A stretch of 64,000 bases of DNA, from the NCBI GenBank assembly GCA_964019425.1, contig OZ025809.1, positions 124,001-188,000 of the forward strand. Reading direction: 5' to 3'. The translations under genes were made by a program, and so were the position numbers. This document shows positions 45,464-55,100 of this stretch, one piece after another (position 1 is the first letter of the stretch; each line of letters begins with the position of its first letter). Below the pieces are notes generated by a model. The model ran no database searches and had not been told where the DNA came from. It worked only from the letters and a program-made list of their open reading frames with translations. Origin of the DNA: Flectonema sp. DT1601. Its lineage: Eukaryota > Euglenozoa > Diplonemea > Diplonemida > Diplonemidae.

Positions 45464-47040
45464 CCTCTACCTAAAACCCACCGCCCACGCGAGCAGACAG
45501 TGTTAGAGACAGCTGGATAATGTCAATTTTCGTCAAAGAGAGAGAAACACGCCACATGAGATCAGAAAATAAGAAATAAAGTAAATGATAATGATAATAT
45601 GTCGAGTAATTCCTTAGAAGTCCTAAGTATTGAACTTCTGTTCACATCCTTGAAATGGAATCGAAGAACACTTGTCACTTTTTAAGAAGAACTCCTCATA
45701 TAAATTTATCTTCATTGTGAGCTTAGATGCTTTTTATTTTTGTTTGAAGCAGTTCGTCATTGTTATGACTGGCGATTGTAATCAAAATTCGGGGGTAAAG
45801 TCGCTATGGTACTCTTTGCTCACACCAAACTAACGTAATCAGTGTCACGGCTACAAAGCCTTTAGGTTTTTTTTTTTAAGTTTTATCTTTTTTTATCAGT
45901 TAGTTTGTTAGTTATTAACATTCCTTTGTTATAGACTTTGATAATTTAATCTTTTACTTGTGAAATAGCCAACGGTTTTTGGCGAAAGCCCAACAAAGGC
46001 TGTTTCTTCTTTTTTTCGTTGCACTCGCCTGTGATATTGTATTCTTTTAAATCTACACTTTGAGACTAAGTCTGACTATGAAAACACGAGACATATATAT
46101 AGTAGGTACCTCTTGAAGGGTCCCTAAATTGGACGCACGAAAAATCGTCTAGGAAAACAAAGAGCATAATTAGAGTGGTTTTGGGTTTTCTCTGTTGTGG
46201 TTTTCACTTCAATAGTTGTGTAAGCAGACAAGAATATCAGAAGGGCATCGGATCTATAAGTGACGCACGAAACCCACTTTAGATATCTTCCTACTGTTGG
46301 GGAAACAAAGAGACTGTCCAGAGCTCCAAAAAGTTTTTGTGTGGACTTGTAGGAATCTTTGTCCTTTTTACCTCTCGTCTTTTTCATCTGAGTAAAAACA
46401 CTAATACTACACAGCAAACGTTGGATTGAACTAACTAACAAACTTTTTACGAAGTTGTTGGCAACGCGGGTTTGATAATTTAGTCAATACGACTCTTATC
46501 ATGGGAGATACAAAACTAAACAAAACAAAATATTTTTTTATCTTTGGGAGGTTGAAAAAAATAAAAGGGAAAAAAAAAGTTAAAATATCAGTATATTTAA
46601 GATGGCGCACTAAATCAAAATATTATATTTTAAAAAAAAAAAATAAAAATAATAAGGGAAAACCCCTAATTCCACAAAAATAGTTTGCACTCTTCCCAGC
46701 TTAGTAGGCTAAAAAACAAAAAACCCGCTGCAAGCCAAATTTTTGGGTCAAGTTCGAGTCCTGGTGGACAACTTTTTTTTGTAGGGAGTTGGCGATTTCG
46801 CAAACTATTTTTGTTGAATTAGAGGTTTTCCCAAATAATAAAGAAAACACATTGTCCTGCTAGTTCCATAAAACACTGGAATCTTTTACTACTCGTCCCC
46901 CTTTTTTTTTTCATCAGTACGTTGGGAGTTTTTTTTTTTTTTTTTTTGATAAATCGAATTTATCAATTTTTATTTCAAAAGAACTAATCTATTTAGCCAG
47001 CATGTATTTGCTTTTAGTTTGTTAGTAAACACAGAACTGT
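45464..47040. other. Intergenic, no gene seen
   Basis: About 1.6 kb. Short open frames near 46124-46441 and 46501-46683 were considered and rejected. T runs occur near 46900-46945. Confidence 0.45.
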
Positions 47041-47048
47041 TGACTACG

Positions 47049-47365
47049 AGGGGTCTGCGTAGTCCGCATCAGTAAGGACCCAATCGCGAAGATTGTAATT
47101 TTGTAGCTTCGGCTGGAAGTGATCGACTTACAGCTGTCACCTTAGTTAGTTAGTTATTTAATCCAACGTTACTGTATATTATGAGTGCTAGGTAACTCAC
47201 ATTAACAGAGGACCCAATCCGCAGCCATATCCGAAGATTTCGCATGGATTGTTGAAGTAGCATCGACTGAAAGATTAATAAATACCAATCTCCAGCTTTC
47301 CGCCTCGCCTAGCTTATTAAACTATCGAACTAAAATAAAAAAAACAAAACCAAAAAAAAAAAAAA
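47049..47365 (+). repeat. SINE-like repeat, family B, two adjoining copies
   Basis: Copy one (47049-47141) matches 35290-35425. Copy two (about 47142-47365) starts with TTAGTTAGTTAGTTAT, contains GGTAACTCACA and GAGGACCCAATCCG, and ends in a long A-rich tail from about 47328. The left 80 bp of copy two recur in the same orientation at 49196-49270. Confidence 0.7.
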
Positions 47366-47448
47366 AATAAAATCAACAAAATTAAAACGGGATAGAACAA
47401 TTACACTGATAATATACTAAAGCACTCGTAGAGCATTAACAATTAACG

Positions 47449-48500
47449 CTAGGTTGACAGCAGCCATTTATTTGAATCGAACCACACTGGATCGATCCGC
47501 GTAAATTTAGAAGACCTAATCTTCTCCAGGAATGAATTAAAATGTTGGTTTTTGTTTTTATCCGAATTCAAGAAACAGTATAACTCCAAGTCCCACAAAT
47601 GGTCGTAGACTTTTTCGATTTCATTTGCGTTATAAACTTCTGAGATCAGTTTTCTGACTACCTCCTTACACTTCGAATCAAGTGTGGTAACAGTGGAATG
47701 AACGGACAAATATTTGACAAGGCGTTGTCGAGGGACCGCTCGACGTAACGGGAAGCTGTCGTGTAGACTCCGGAGGTCATTCAAGAGCGATATGAGAGCC
47801 AACTGGTTTTCAGTAGCAAAGAAACTTGTGTAGATGGTGACCCACATCCTCATCTTGATCATTAAATACTATCTGTGGGAAGTAATATGAACAAACATCT
47901 TAGTCTCCGGACATTTCGATAGTAAATGGTGAGTATCTGCATCTCTTTTATTACAGAAGAGACAGTTTGATAATCCCTTTCTTGGTTGCTTCACAAGCGG
48001 ATGGTGTCCAGTCCTGAGGCGGGCGATTTGCATTTCTCCCTCACGGTTAAGATCTGGATGGAAGCGTTGAGCACCTCTGCCCATTGTCGATAAAGAGTGC
48101 ACATGTGATGTACTGCGCTGCTCGTACCAGTTTCTTCGGATTTTATTATTCACTGAACATTGGGTCATCCTGTAGTCAAACTTGACCACTGTTAAGGGAA
48201 TAGCAGAAGCCGCTGCTTTGTTGGCGAGAGAATCGGCCATTTCATTTCCGATGATCCCACAGTGTGAGGGGACAAATTGTAGGGTGATCGGACGCTGGAG
48301 CAGCGATATTCTCCTAAATAATTCGGCATTAGTCGCTGAATGTTGCTTCAGATGACCACGCTCAAGACTTCGAAGTGCTTTTCAATCAAATTCACTGCTG
48401 ATAACAGAGCCTGTTGCTCGGCATTATAAATCATCAGAGATGGGTCGTAACGATGTATTTCTTTGATGCATCTGTTACCAAACCTCATTAAGGCTGATGT
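47449..48500 (-). mobile_element. Non-LTR retrotransposon 3' end: degenerate RNase H and zinc knuckle
   Basis: Minus-strand pieces match the RNase H region of LINE-type elements: YNAEQQALLSAVN near 48420-48380; then, after a frameshift near 48350, FVPSHCGIIGNEMADSLANK near 48280-48220. A short Cys/His motif typical of the element's tail follows (CLFCNKRDADTHHLLSKCP near 47970-47910). A further frame to 47449 may be the element's C-terminal tail. The reverse transcriptase and endonuclease are absent, so the element is 5'-truncated or was broken by recombination. Confidence 0.78.
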
Positions 48501-48963
48501 GAATATCAAACAGGTCTTCAGGAAGTCCGTACTTCCCAGATCTCTCGGCATGCACGCGACTGAAATCTTCGTATTGTTTAACTGTGAACGTTTCCTTCCA
48601 CTTTCCAGAAGATCCCTGCCTGATGTGATTCTTCTTCACATAACGACCCTCCTTCTCACGAACAATTGCATTCTCTGCGAACTGGTTCTTCATGTAATCA
48701 AAACCTGAAGCCTTCACAACCTTCTCAAGGAGTTCCTCACTCAGTGGAATTTCCAAAAACTTTGCAATTCGTGTAATCGCCTCGCTCGGGTTGCCCTTCA
48801 GCTCTTCGAATGTGATCCACATTTTGTTCTCATCTTCCTTCGCAGCTTTGTACCACGTTCCTTGCCATGACCAATAACAACCAGACTCAACTAAGTTCCT
48901 TAAAACTAAGCACCTTAACGAGTTGAAAACAACTAAGAGAGAAATGATCGTTCTAATGATCAT
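48475..48963 (-). pseudogene. Sulfotransferase C-terminal fragment
   Basis: An ATG-started frame of 162 codons. From about residue 30 it matches the C-terminal half of PAPS-dependent sulfotransferases: a W-rich start, ITFEELKGNP, ITRIAKFLEIPLSEE, then IRQGSSGKWKETFTVKQYEDF. The N-terminal half with the PAPS-binding loop is absent and was not found upstream as far as 51471. The stop codon lies right at the start of the RNase H-like remnant. It is probably a duplicated or transduced gene fragment rather than an active enzyme; a missing upstream exon is the alternative. Confidence 0.72.
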
Positions 48964-49195
48964 TTCTCAAAAAAAAAAAACAAATATTTTTTATTCCATG
49001 TACAATATTTCTTCTTTATAATACGACCATATGTGCCGCATGCCGAAAGCTTTATAAAAGTATCACAAAAAATTGGGCAACACACAGCCATATCACTCAG
49101 CAAGAAATGAGAACAAATGATTAGGTTATCTTATTCAGACAAAATTTTGTCATCATTTTATGCTGCGAGTTTTTTAGTTAGTATCATTAATTTTA

Positions 49196-49270
49196 TTAGT
49201 TAGTTAGTTATATAATCCAACGTTACTAGTGCTAGGTAACTCACAGTAACAGAGGATCCAATCCGTAGTT
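49196..49270 (+). repeat. SINE-like repeat, family B, partial copy
   Basis: Similar over about 75 bp to 47146-47225 (AATCCAACGTTACT, GTGCTAGGTAACTCACA, CAGAGGATCCAATCCG), in the same orientation; the downstream part of the repeat is missing. The two copies bracket the retroelement and sulfotransferase remnants. Confidence 0.7.
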
Positions 49271-51470
49271 TGTGAGATGCGCACACAGTATGCGCTCGGA
49301 GGAAAACTTCAAAAACATTATGTAAAAGCAGCTTTGCTCAACTACTCCAGCTTTTTTATTCCTTACATTCGTTCTCAAAAAAAAAAAAAAAAAAAAAGGA
49401 AGGAAAGGAAGGAAAGGAAGGAAAGGAAGGAAAGGAAGGAAAGGAAGGAAAGGAAGGAAAGAAAAGGAATGGAAAGGAAAAATCATTAATCTCAATTTCT
49501 AACCGCTGATTGATACTAAAAGGGCCACACCCCCCCATGAGTTTGAGCAAAAGAGACCAAGAATTCACCATATATGAATCTTCAAAAAGATACTTTCCCT
49601 TTGGGAAAACTTTGCGTTAGAATATGAGCTCTGGCATCGTTGACTGCATCCGACAATAATTTGATAGGAGAAGAACAATTGTGAACGTATTGTGTCACTC
49701 CCCTGCAAACGGAAAATAAAATCGGAATAGCAAGGGTCCATGCAGAGATCCAGCTAGTTACGTACAAAAGAATCGGCCAACTTCACATATTCACTTTTTT
49801 TTACTCAACACTTTTGTTTGTGAAAAAAATTAGAAAGTAAAAATGACAAATCTTTTTTTTTTTTTTTTTTTAAAAACACAATTGTGAAAACAAACAAACA
49901 AACAAACAAACAAAAATTCAACAAAAAAAAAAAAAAAAAAAAAAAAAATTGACATAAGCTGCTTATCAAGGTCTTTTGTGTGCCTTATAAAAAGCTGAAT
50001 AAGAACTAGTAATCAAGGCGTTTTGCTTCAACCAATTATTGAGGGTGGAAGTCTTTTTCATAGTAATCGTGAACCGAGCGGAGTACAAAAACGAAATTGA
50101 AAATTCATAAATGTTGCATTTTTTTAATCCTTTTCGGATAATTCCAGAGAAGTGGTTTAAAAAAAAAGATTTTTCTACAGTGAATGTGAAAAAAAAAACA
50201 AAAACAAAAACAAACATCCAGACTATGCCTTATATTTCTTCGAACGCAAATCTTTTTCTGAAAAGAATCGGCTTTATCTTCAACTATACAGAAAATAATA
50301 ATATAACACCGTAATTTTTTGTTTGTGCACGAACCGACTTAAACTGATAAAGCTAAAGGAGGTTTACGTGTGCTGCCCAACATTCTTTTTCGTTCTTACA
50401 ATACTTGTTAAATGCAAAAAAATATACTTATCAAAATTTATAAAAACACTAAAATCGTAATCAAACCAAGTAATGGCTGCGGGGTTTTTTTTTTTTTTTG
50501 GGCAAACCTTAAAGCCCAAAAGATTTTAAAAATATCTTTCTTCGGGTACCATTTTTTTTTTTTTTTTTTTTTTTTTTCGTTACCTAATTATTTTTTCCAG
50601 ACGTTGTTTTAAATCTCTGTTCAATACTCCACGTTACGAAAAATAGCAAATAGCCATTCTACGATTGTTTAGTACGAACATGATTATTACTACCAAAGTT
50701 AGGGAGCGTAACTTTGATAATAAAGTATAAGGTACGTCTAGAAAAAAAACAAAACATAAAAAGGAAACCAATTGGCCAGGGATAGCTTTGTAGATAAGTC
50801 GTACAACAAGCTAGAGAAGAAAGCGAAAATCATAAAAAATTTTTTTACGATTTGGAAAAATTAAAATAATCAAACAGCTGAAAAAAGCGAAAATCATAAG
50901 AGGTTTTTACAATTTAGAAAAAAAATAATCAGACAAATATTAACAAACAAACTTTTTTTTAAAAAAAAAAAAAATCCATTATAAAATATTTAATAAACTA
51001 AAAAAAAAGCCAACGCAATCATCACTCTTCTTTCAGTAGTTAGAGAGAGCCCAACGAACCTTAACATTACGTATCCCTCACTAGATGCGACTCTCACACT
51101 GGGATTGAACCAGTTACTGGGAAATTGTGGTTTATCACATCTCCTCTGCTTCTGTTATAAAATTCAAAGAATTATCAACTGAGGGTGGATTCAATTGATT
51201 TTTTCTCTTTAGAACGTTAATCACCTGCTCTTAACGAGAACTCGCTAGTGATGAATCGACCGAAGTATCGAAGGGCACATTTTCTCTACAGACAGGCGGG
51301 TCCGAGAGAAGCAATTTCCATCTCAAAAAAAGCAGAACTATTAAAGGACCGTAATAACATCCATAATGTGCCTACTGCAATAAAATTGACGTTTTTTTTT
51401 TTAATACATGTTGCGGGGGTGTTTATTATAAGAGAACGAAAAAGGGAGAGAAAAAGAAAAAAAAGAAAAT
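49271..51470. other. Intergenic, repeats and homopolymers
   Basis: Includes the GGAAA/GGAAG microsatellite at 49398-49470 and long A or T runs (49853-49872, 49924-49947, 50552-50577). A T-arm-like hairpin with GGTTCAATCCC on the minus strand lies near 51095-51120, but no whole tRNA can be folded. No gene is seen. Confidence 0.5.
49398..49470. repeat. Purine microsatellite
   Basis: About eight copies of a 9-10 bp GGAAAGGAA-type unit directly follow an A run of about 18. It explains the low-complexity open frames on both strands here. Confidence 0.9.
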
Positions 51471-51944
51471 CTATTCGGATTCCAGGCTTTCCAGCTTCGC
51501 TTTCATGGTGTAAATTGATTCCCTATTGTTTTCGATATGCCCATTTAGTTGGGATATCTGTACAGACAAGTCTGAAACAGAATGAGTCAAGTCCTCCACA
51601 GTGTTCATTTCGGAAGCAAGATGCTTGTTACTTTGCAAAACTTGTTTTTGCAACTGTTGCTCAGCTCCTTGAGACCCAATACAAGCAATAATGCATATGG
51701 TGACAGTGATAATAGAAATTAATAATGTTAACTTCCTGCTACTATTTTTTAAATGAATTTGTATTGATCGCTGCAATTTATCAAATCCAGTCAGTCTGCA
51801 TTCATTAAATATAGCAATCCTTTTCTTGTCCGCTGATGAACAAATGGCACTCCTTGATTCAATTTCGAGGGACTCCAACTCATCAGCTAAAAAAGTAAAT
51901 CCCATATTACGTACTCTGATCCTGTGTAGTGTTAAGGTTAACAT
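51471..51944 (-). CDS. Type II-like coiled-coil membrane protein, unrecognised
   Basis: 157 aa from the ATG at 51944; a second ATG 13 codons in, with an ACACAG between the two, could be the true start if that AG is the splice-leader site. A polar N-terminal half is followed by a single hydrophobic helix at about 72-90 (LTLLISIITVTICIIACIG) and a C-terminal amphipathic coiled coil with heptad-like spacing (VEDLTHSVSDLSVQISQLNG). The orientation and partner are unknown. The neighbouring Ser-rich coiled-coil gene lies 325 bp upstream on the same strand. Confidence 0.55.
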   Translation of the reverse strand: MLTLTLHRIRVRNMGFTFLADELESLEIESRSAICSSADKKRIAIFNECRLTGFDKLQRSIQIHLKNSSRKLTLLISIITVTICIIACIGSQGAEQQLQKQVLQSNKHLASEMNTVEDLTHSVSDLSVQISQLNGHIENNRESIYTMKAKLESLESE

Positions 51945-52268
51945 TTTAAAGAAATAAAATCATTCGAGAATAGTATTTTTCTCTTATCCGTGATCGGTAA
52001 CGAATACAAATATGTACAATAAAGGAAATGAAATCAATGCAGTGCACTGACCTACAGGAAATTGATAACGGAATGAAGCTTCCGTACCACTACTAAACTA
52101 ACACGTGAGGTTACTCAAAGTCGTTTAAGAAACTTGGAATGCCTCATTCACACAATCAGACAAATTAATTCTAAAAATCGAATCCAAAAACTAATTGCGG
52201 AATACAACAACTGAAGAACTGAACAAAATTAAACCAACCAACTGAGAAATCTAATCATTGTATCGATG
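51945..52268. other. Intergenic spacer
   Basis: 324 bp, no coding frame or clear structure. Confidence 0.45.
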
Positions 52269-53417
52269 TTAACGTACTCGATGTGGTGTTAGTGGTGGGG
52301 CTCTGTAATGTGCTCTCGGAGATAAGTCGTCATTGGCACTATAGTAAGTAGGTGATTGCGCTACCCTGGGTGGGCTCACATTCCTAAAGCGATCAGGAGA
52401 CTGAGTTCGTGAAGCAAGAGAACCAGCTGGTGGTGATGTTCCATTTCGATAGGCTTGTCGGGGACTTCTCACAGGAAGGAAGTCTAGTGAATTATTACCA
52501 GACTTGCTGCAGGCAGAATAAATCTTTTGAAGCGCAGATTCAGCTTTTTGAAGTTTCTGCTGTGAAATACGAAACTGATCAGTGCCAGCAAGCAGAGCTT
52601 CTTGTGTCTCAACTACTTCAGAGGTGACAGATATAACTTTAGCCTCAGATGCGGCCAACAGAGATGCGAGTTCTGCTATTGTTGCTGCGCTCCCAGCGCA
52701 CGTATCACATTCACCTCTTGCTCGAATACTCACATTAGAACTGGGCTTTTCGACTGAATGCTCTATTTCATTCTTCGCTAACTTTAATTCTAGTTCATAT
52801 ATGACATCTCTTTGATCTCCAACTTTGCCTTCCAGCTCGCGGACTTTAGCTTCCAGCTCACTGATCCGACAGTTTTTTGTTTCATTCTCCACCTTTAACG
52901 TGGTTATGAAATCTTCAATTACTCTTCCCTTAAAAGTGCCATTCGAGACTGATGATTTCCTTGACGGGCTTCCCCTTGTGTATGATGATCTACTTGAGGG
53001 AGCTATCAGTTCTTGATGATGACTACGGTCTGCTTCACTTGCTTGTGATGGAGAGTCTTGTTTCTTTGTTGAACAGGTATGGTTGCTTTTACTACTGATA
53101 TTAGTTCTTGCACTTCTTTCACTGGATGCTCGTGATGATTTATGAGATACAGAAGCGACTGAAATACTTTTACAATGAGTTGAGTTATTTACTGTAGTTG
53201 CTGATGCTACTGAGTACTCTCTTTGAATTTTTGATACCGAACTCACTGCAGATGCTGCTGATTGATGATTGACTACTGAACTAACAGAAGCATCCACTAC
53301 ATCAACGTTAAGATTCTCTGCATCAGTAATTGACTTCTCTTCCGCTACCGATAGCTCGGCTTCACTGTGCACCGATGCTTCTGCCACCGGCTGAGATGCA
53401 GCCTCTGGTGACTCCAT
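52269..53417 (-). CDS. Ser-rich coiled-coil protein
   Basis: 382 aa from the ATG at 53417. Residues 1-165 are Ser/Ala/Val-rich and probably disordered. A coiled coil runs from about 168 to 220 (ENETKNCRISELEAKVRELE). A second helical part lies around 245-300, and the C-terminus is basic with SP and TP motifs (SPDRFRNVSPPRVAQSP). The pattern suits a cytoskeletal or basal-body protein regulated by proline-directed kinases, but no family is recognised. Confidence 0.7.
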   Translation of the reverse strand: MESPEAASQPVAEASVHSEAELSVAEEKSITDAENLNVDVVDASVSSVVNHQSAASAVSSVSKIQREYSVASATTVNNSTHCKSISVASVSHKSSRASSERSARTNISSKSNHTCSTKKQDSPSQASEADRSHHQELIAPSSRSSYTRGSPSRKSSVSNGTFKGRVIEDFITTLKVENETKNCRISELEAKVRELEGKVGDQRDVIYELELKLAKNEIEHSVEKPSSNVSIRARGECDTCAGSAATIAELASLLAASEAKVISVTSEVVETQEALLAGTDQFRISQQKLQKAESALQKIYSACSKSGNNSLDFLPVRSPRQAYRNGTSPPAGSLASRTQSPDRFRNVSPPRVAQSPTYYSANDDLSPRAHYRAPPLTPHRVR

Positions 53418-53714
53418 TTGCTGCTATTCTTAAGAGAGTACATTAATATTATCAACTGGCAAATTCAAAAAAAAAAAAAAAATACTATTTCTCATCAGCC
53501 TACATTGTGACGGTATGATACCTAAGAAATAAGATTACACAATCTCTATAGTAGTTAAATAGCCTCTAAAATAAGATACAATACGGTGGCAATACGCCAA
53601 TACAATATTATTAAATATAATAACAATTATCGAATAGGAAGACAGAACAAAACTATACCGTTATCGATCTAATACCGATATCATATTAATTATGTTATAA
53701 AAGGTTAACTAAGA

Positions 53715-54692
53715 TTATGTCCAGGATATTATACTAAGCCCCCTCGGAGTTGAGGCTTGTCGCTGAATTATTTTTGGTTGCGCAGGTATATCACCGATTC
53801 CTCCGAATCTGGTATTCGGAGTTTGCTGAATGATTGTGGTGGAGTATTTCTTTCCTCCAGTCGGTTGTGCCATCGGAGTGTGAGCTCGTCCAAGGCGAGG
53901 ACTCGGAGAGACACCTGAACTTTGAAACGACTCAGCTGGCCTTAGCACACGACGATGAGACCGATCTTCAGGAGCTGGTGTTGTTGCAGCGATTCCAGTT
54001 CGGATTCCACGTGGGGATTGCGCTCTATTAGAAGAAGGATATCCGTCAAATTTACCAGCAGCTCCAACATCAGTTGTGATTAGATGAGCTCGCCCTCTCC
54101 CAGTTCTTGGATAAGGAGGACCTGTAACTTCTCCTTCACGTGTCGTGGTAGGTGGCATACTTCTACATGTTCTTCTACCTAATGTCTTTTGAAAGGCTGG
54201 CATTGTCTTTCCTGTTCCAACAGGCCATAGATTAGACTCAGCGAAAGATTGATCTGTTAGTCTTTTTGTTGGAACTCTTTCAGGAGTGTCTGGGAAGCCT
54301 TGTCTCACAACTTTTGAATGATATCCACGAAGAGCTGCTTTCTGAACTGCGATTCCCCTCGTTTGACAATCGTCTACTTCAACACGATGACCGCTAACTT
54401 CAGCGAATCTCTGTACATCAGGTGTACGTGGGTAGTTATGACCAACATTATCAATTCCATGGTTATGTGGTTCTGGTACGAAACGCCTTAATTTCTTTTG
54501 TTCAAGTTCACCAATTTGTTCTCTTCCTTTATACTGAACTCCTCTCTTTACAGGAACTCTGACGTCATCAACAGTCGTTGTAGTAGATTCCCAACATTTC
54601 CTACCTGGTCCGACTCTCTTAACGAATTTATCATTTCCATCATTTCGAGGTCCCAAAGGAACCGATGCGGTCCTTCTATGTGGTTTTGGCAT
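53715..54692 (-). CDS. Basic, Pro/Arg-rich protein, unrecognised
   Basis: 325 aa from the ATG at 54692; the frame extends upstream only with a TTG. The protein is strongly basic with little predicted secondary structure. It contains loosely repeated motifs of the form aromatic-Pro-x-Thr (YPRTPDVQRF, FPDTPERVP, YPRTGRGRA) and several TP/SP sites. Such composition is common in microtubule-associated proteins, so a cytoskeletal role is possible but unproven. A CAG 13 nt before the ATG follows a T-rich stretch. Confidence 0.66.
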   Translation of the reverse strand: MPKPHRRTASVPLGPRNDGNDKFVKRVGPGRKCWESTTTTVDDVRVPVKRGVQYKGREQIGELEQKKLRRFVPEPHNHGIDNVGHNYPRTPDVQRFAEVSGHRVEVDDCQTRGIAVQKAALRGYHSKVVRQGFPDTPERVPTKRLTDQSFAESNLWPVGTGKTMPAFQKTLGRRTCRSMPPTTTREGEVTGPPYPRTGRGRAHLITTDVGAAGKFDGYPSSNRAQSPRGIRTGIAATTPAPEDRSHRRVLRPAESFQSSGVSPSPRLGRAHTPMAQPTGGKKYSTTIIQQTPNTRFGGIGDIPAQPKIIQRQASTPRGLSIISWT

Positions 54693-55100
54693 TCTTTTAA
54701 ACTGATCAAAATATGTGTAATGTGTACTAAATATCAAAAAAAAAAAACATCTTTACAAACTTCCTTATAAATGAAGCAACTAACATAAAAGCAAACAGAT
54801 AGGCAATCCCCTTCGTCAATATGTCATAAAGAACAGCTGAGAAAGAAAACAAATGTTTCTTCAGTTGTTCTGTTTTAGTACTAAAAAAAAAAGTCCCTCT
54901 TGCTAAATATAGATAGTAGCCGCAGAATGAAGCAAAAAAAAAAAAAAAAAGAAAAGTAAAAAAACAACAACTCGCGACTATGAGGAATTATTTTTGCAAA
55001 ATAAAACTTCTCGGCTTGTTGTAAATATCATAAAATCGTAACATAAAATTGAACAGTAGTTTACGCAGAAACGAAAACGTATCAATCGGCGTCATACTTT
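54693..55100. other. Intergenic spacer
   Basis: About 400 bp with A runs at 54736-54747, 54882-54890 and 54934-54950; no coding frame. Confidence 0.45.

Noticed and set aside
46124..46441. Open frame of 105 codons on the minus strand
   Set aside because: No ATG at its start, no recognisable motif, and composition like the surrounding spacer.
49241..49571. Phe/Leu/Pro-rich or Lys/Glu-rich frames
   Set aside because: They are translations of the GGAAA/GGAAG microsatellite.
51090..51165. tRNA gene on the minus strand
   Set aside because: A T-arm with GGTTCAATCCC folds, but no 5' acceptor strand complementary to the 3' strand is found at the right distance.
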